Positions 61,501-64,000 of a DNA stretch of 64,000 nucleotides are shown here, in pieces. The notes beneath the pieces are model-generated. The model was not told where the DNA came from. It ran no database searches and saw only the letters and a list, made by a program, of their open reading frames with translations. A program made the translations under genes and the position numbers. The stretch is from assembly GCA_035606665.1 (NCBI GenBank), contig DATNEY010000001.1:1-64000 (forward strand). The letters run 5' to 3'. Numbering within the stretch: the stretch's first letter is position 1; each line of letters starts with the position of its first letter. Origin of the DNA: DASUGC01 sp035606665 (GTDB lineage: Bacteria; Acidobacteriota; Vicinamibacteria; Vicinamibacterales; SCN-69-37).

Positions 61501-64000
61501 TACGACGACCGGTCAGAACTCCGGCGGCATTCTCGTGCAGTCGGTAGGCGGCGGCGGCGGGAACGGCGGCTTCAACGTGTCGGCCGCGGTATCGGGCGCC
61601 GGTGTCGGCAGCGGCGCCGTCACGGTAGGTCTTGGCGGCAACGGTGGAGTCGCCGGTGACGGCGGTACGGTGACAGTCGCTTCCACCGGTTCGATCTCGA
61701 CGACGGGCGATCGTTCGTCGGCGTTTGTTGCGCAATCGATTGGCGGCGGCGGCGGCAATGGCGGCTACAACATCGCGGCCGCGGGAGCCGCCGCGGGTGT
61801 TGGCAGTGGCGCCGTCGGTGTCGGCCTCGGAGGCCAAGGCAATTCGGGCGGCGCTGGCGGTAACGTCACGGCCACGACCACGACCGGCGCGATCTCGACG
61901 GCTCGCGACGGCTCGACCGGCGTCCTTGCGCAGAGCGTCGGCGGGGGCGGCGGCAACGGTGGCTTCAACGTGACCGGCACCGGCGCCGGGGCGGGCGTGG
62001 GGAGCGGCGCGGTTTCTGTCGGACTCGGCGGCGCGGGCGGCGCGGGCGGCGACGCGGGCATCGTCACGCTCAGCGTGACCAACAACGTGAGCACCGCTGG
62101 CGAGCGATCGGCGGCCGTCGTGGCGCAGTCGATTGGCGGCGGCGGCGGCAACGGCGCCTTCAACGTCTCTGGCGCGATCGCCGGCGCGGGTGTCGGCAGC
62201 GGATCCGTTTCAGTCGGCCTCGGTGGCAACGGCGCGACTGGGGGCGATGCGGGCGTCGTTAGCGCGAGCGTCACCGGCAACATCAGTACCGCGAAAGAGA
62301 ATTCCGTCGGCATCCTGGCGCAGGCGGTTGGCGGCGGCGGCGGTAACGGCGCCTTCAACGTGTCGGGCGCGCTCTCCGGCGCGGGCGTCGGCAGCGGCGG
62401 TGTGTCCGTGGGACTCGGCGGCAAGGGCGGAACAGCCGGCGACGGCGGTGCCAGCTCTCTGTCCGGGTCCGCTTACGCCGTGACGCTGAACACCTCAGGA
62501 ACGGTTTCCACCGGCGGCAACAGTTCTAGCGCCATCGTCGCGCAGTCGATCGGCGGCGGTGGCGGCAACGGCGGGTTCAATGTGTCCGCGAGTCTTTCCG
62601 GCGCGGGCGTCGGCAGTGGCGCCGTATCGGTGGGGCTCGGCGGCGGCGGTGCCAGCGGCGGCGACGGTAAGAACGTGTTCTCGTCGGTGGCCTCGAGCGT
62701 CCAGACGCTCGGAACTGACTCGGCTGGCGTCCTGACGCAGTCGATCGGTGGCGGCGGTGGCAACGGCGGATTCAACGTTGCCGGGAGCTTGTCCGGCGCC
62801 GGGATCGGCAGTGGCGGTATTGCGGTTGGCCTGGGTGGCAGTGGTGGTGCGGGCGGCGTCGGCGGCACCGTCAATGCGACGGCCACCGGCAGCATCACAA
62901 CCTTCTCGGATCGATCGTCAGCGTTCGTCGCGCAGTCGATCGGTGGTGGCGGCGGCAACGGCGGTTTCAATGTTTCGGGGAGCTTGTCGGGCGCGGGCAC
63001 CGGAAGTGGCGCCATCGCGATCGGACTCGGCGGGACCGGCGGAACCGGCAACGACGGTGGCGCGGTGACCGCGACGACTAGCGGCGCGATCGCGACGTTC
63101 GGCCGATCATCGACGGGCGTTCTGGCGCAGTCGGTCGGCGGCGGCGGCGGCAATGGCGGCTTCAACGTCACTGCCGGCGCATCGGGCGCCGGCGTCGGGA
63201 GTGGTTCTGTCGGCGTCGGGCTTGGCGGCGCTGGTGGGAGCGGGGGCACCGGCGGCGCCGTGACGCTGACCGTCAACAACACGGTCTTCACGCTAAACGA
63301 CCATTCCTTCGGCGTCATCGCGCAGTCGCTCGGCGGCAGCGGCGGCGTCGGAGGCTTCAACGTGACCGCGCTCGCTTCTGGGGCAGGCACGGGAAGCGGT
63401 ACGGTGAGCGTCGGCCTCGGAGGCACGGGCGGCGCGGGATCGAACGCTGGTGCCGTCGTGCTGAAGACGTTCGCCGATATTCAGACGCTCGGTTCCAAGT
63501 CCGGCGGCATCCTGGCGCAATCGGTGGGCGGCGGCGGGGGCAGCGGCGGCTTCGACGTTTCGGTGGCCGGTTCCGGCGCCGGCACGGGCAGCGGCGCGGT
63601 CGGCGTCGGGCTCGGTGGCAACGGCGCGGGTGGTGGCAACGGCTCCAGCGTCGATCTCACTGTTCGCAACAACGTGCAGACCGCCCAATCGAATTCATCG
63701 GCCATCGTCGCGCAGTCCGTGGGTGGCGGCGGCGGCAACGGTGGCTTCAACGTCACGGTCGCGGGGTCCGCCGCGGGCACGGGCAGCGGCGCGGCGAGCG
63801 TCGGCCTCGGCGGCAGCGCGGGCACAGGCGGCACGGCGAGTTGGGTCACCTCTTCCGTCATCGGCGACGTGCTGACGACGGGCGGCAATTCGATTGGTCT
63901 TCTCGCGCAGAGCGTCGGCGGCGGTGGCGGTAACGGCGGCTTCAACGTGAGCGCGGCGATCTCGGGCGCGGGCACCGGCAGCGGCGCCGCGTCGGTCGGC
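58508..64000 (+). CDS. Giant Gly-rich autotransporter-type repeat protein, 3' truncated by the window
   Basis: The frame is open from 58508 to the right edge (1831 codons). The start at 58508 gives an extended signal region (MNRRDTVPDHFDYF, then WRLLATLVSLAITGASAALFAAG); 58550 is an alternative. An N-terminal domain of about 200 residues precedes a long repeat region with at least 23 (I/L/V)xAQS(I/V)GG motifs. The later units are of the type ILAQSVGGGGGNGGFNVSG and recur every 64-66 residues. Such repeats form a beta-helix in secreted passenger domains of type V autotransporters. The C-terminal barrel would lie outside the window. Adhesion or surface coating is inferred. Confidence 0.85.
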   Translation, partial: MNRRDTVPDHFDYFMAATLRIPRRPDQRRVWRWRLLATLVSLAITGASAALFAAGAAPNPDKTSTVGQSVNNPVTSTTTTVTALIVDPVGTPTAGSTAFVQTADGYIFMVKAVGETIYNGDSPPVAFTILSKDTTAQTVQILASGQQMSSALPYQTLLTNATIQDLLFPPSGTPGSTNPPTVVNGASGVTLVYYGQDGSGGRAGALVVPPTSGGDGAAGPPVTYTTTFNISTTNQIGIEAGSIGGTGGKGGNSYVGVFSGEKGGSGGPGGPVTIINASPFQVATTGDNMHGIFAYSKGGLAGNGGSGFAAPGGGPGGHSSDGGTVTVTNDGTIITSGTAAFGIYGLSQSNNGGNGGSQWGLVGGGGSAGSGGNGGTVTITNNASGVIDTSGSYGHGILAQSIGGSGGSDGSSGNLLLSLSGSPDNGGNGGKVFVFNYGSITTRNDDARGIYAQSIGGGGGSGGSSGGLIALGGSGSTGGSADSVTVNNYDTGTIHTKGLRSDAIFAQSVGGSGGSGSNAGGLVAVGGSGAGAGTGGTVSVANYGTIITEKDLARGIVAQSIGGGGGDGGNSGGMVSVGGSGAGGGSSSLVSVTNGGSITTLGADAKGILVQSIGGGGGNGGSAGSIGVFAGVAVGGTGAGGGAGGDVNVTLRGQSNGAASLIDTGGARSTALFAQSIGGGGGSGGGAVQVTGGFGGAASFAVGGNGGGGGNGGVVTLTSGGGTSNIQTGGADATGVFLQSVGGGGGNGGYAVSLAVSGGVASGSISASVGGAGGVAGQGGTVDAGSFDSSGNLLAAGFNGNILTTGDRSTGFFAQSVGGGGGNGGLAVSSAVSGSALLGGSVSVGVGGKGGAGGAGGTVNVGVSGNITTTGTNATALLAQSVGGGGGNGGGSIAVPISVSAGGAATIGVSIGGAAGGGSTGGTVTLATRNGTVSTGNENSTAIVAQSIGGSGGNGGYSVSAGGSGAGVGAASVNVGLGGNGGSGGNGGTVRANLQSSVTTTGQNSGGILVQSVGGGGGNGGFNVSAAVSGAGVGSGAVTVGLGGNGGVAGDGGTVTVASTGSISTTGDRSSAFVAQSIGGGGGNGGYNIAAAGAAAGVGSGAVGVGLGGQGNSGGAGGNVTATTTTGAISTARDGSTGVLAQSVGGGGGNGGFNVTGTGAGAGVGSGAVSVGLGGAGGAGGDAGIVTLSVTNNVSTAGERSAAVVAQSIGGGGGNGAFNVSGAIAGAGVGSGSVSVGLGGNGATGGDAGVVSASVTGNISTAKENSVGILAQAVGGGGGNGAFNVSGALSGAGVGSGGVSVGLGGKGGTAGDGGASSLSGSAYAVTLNTSGTVSTGGNSSSAIVAQSIGGGGGNGGFNVSASLSGAGVGSGAVSVGLGGGGASGGDGKNVFSSVASSVQTLGTDSAGVLTQSIGGGGGNGGFNVAGSLSGAGIGSGGIAVGLGGSGGAGGVGGTVNATATGSITTFSDRSSAFVAQSIGGGGGNGGFNVSGSLSGAGTGSGAIAIGLGGTGGTGNDGGAVTATTSGAIATFGRSSTGVLAQSVGGGGGNGGFNVTAGASGAGVGSGSVGVGLGGAGGSGGTGGAVTLTVNNTVFTLNDHSFGVIAQSLGGSGGVGGFNVTALASGAGTGSGTVSVGLGGTGGAGSNAGAVVLKTFADIQTLGSKSGGILAQSVGGGGGSGGFDVSVAGSGAGTGSGAVGVGLGGNGAGGGNGSSVDLTVRNNVQTAQSNSSAIVAQSVGGGGGNGGFNVTVAGSAAGTGSGAASVGLGGSAGTGGTASWVTSSVIGDVLTTGGNSIGLLAQSVGGGGGNGGFNVSAAISGAGTGSGAASVG
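59700..63960 (+). repeat. Tandem 192-198-bp repeats in the giant gene
   Basis: The AQS(I/V)GGGGG motif recurs at about 59703, 59864, 60028, 60179, 60530, 60945, 61140, 61340, 61536, 61728, 61926, 62121, 62316, 62535, 62733, 62928, 63123, 63318, 63510, 63708 and 63903. Spacing is close to 195 bp in the second half. Divergence at the DNA level is moderate. Confidence 0.85.

Overview
The window is GC-rich bacterial chromosome. It most resembles Acidobacteriota, probably a soil Vicinamibacteria-like lineage; this is an inference from gene content. Two long MacB/FtsX-type permeases are present, one with a PadR regulator, together with a VWFA-related secreted protein, an S9 peptidase, a PEGA-domain protein, LVIVD and PD40 propellers, a PASTA-less Ser/Thr kinase with TPRs, and several ECF sigma/anti-sigma pairs. 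No rRNA, tRNA, CRISPR array, insertion sequence or phage gene was recognised.

Layout. Positions 1-5.8 kb hold a truncated S9 peptidase, an ankyrin protein, a sigma-like/membrane pair, a processive GT2 glycosyltransferase and a VWFA-type protein. From 5.8 to 16.6 kb lie three paralogous LACTB/class C beta-lactamase-like membrane-anchored proteins (5856, 14019, 15367). All three have lost the SxxK nucleophile and the HTG glycine. They flank an ECF sigma operon, a YciE-type ferritin-like gene, two hydrophilin-like genes and an SSS-DctA transporter operon preceded by a 27-residue membrane peptide. From 16.6 to 25.2 kb is a stress-type island: FAD-Rieske oxidoreductase, zinc ribbon, cold-shock protein, CBS-pair protein, a second YciE-like protein, DUF2892/SRPBCC, DUF72, a coiled-coil protein, Crp/Fnr, a desulforedoxin-like mini-protein, a PEGA protein and an FMN reductase.

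From 25.3 to 45 kb are mainly exported proteins: FKBP-TPR, a putative secreted kinase-fold protein, a PD40 protein, a GH54 arabinofuranosidase-like giant, a beta/gamma-crystallin protein, a DUF305-LVIVD operon, a Ser/Thr kinase, a PadR-ADOP operon and an Ala-rich coiled-coil protein with a C-terminal barrel. A palindromic element with about 20-nt arms is interspersed here at the ends of convergent genes. From 45 to 50.6 kb are a PBP1A-SLT cell-wall operon, a redoxin, and an ECF sigma-NrsF pair divergent from a secreted protein. The divergent promoters carry the same TGTAACC-N16-CGTAATG signature, which defines a small autoregulated regulon. From 50.6 to 58.3 kb are NlpE-like and small membrane proteins, a second ADOP permease with a YCII protein, and an HD-GYP/LuxR regulator divergent from a cytoplasmic AmiC-like ligand-binding protein. 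From 58.5 kb to the right edge runs one open frame encoding a huge Gly-rich, autotransporter-type repeat protein with a repeat of about 65 residues, cut by the window end.

The most notable observations are the pseudo-LACTB trio, the sigma/NrsF promoter pair, the interspersed palindrome family, the PadR operator and the giant repeat adhesin.
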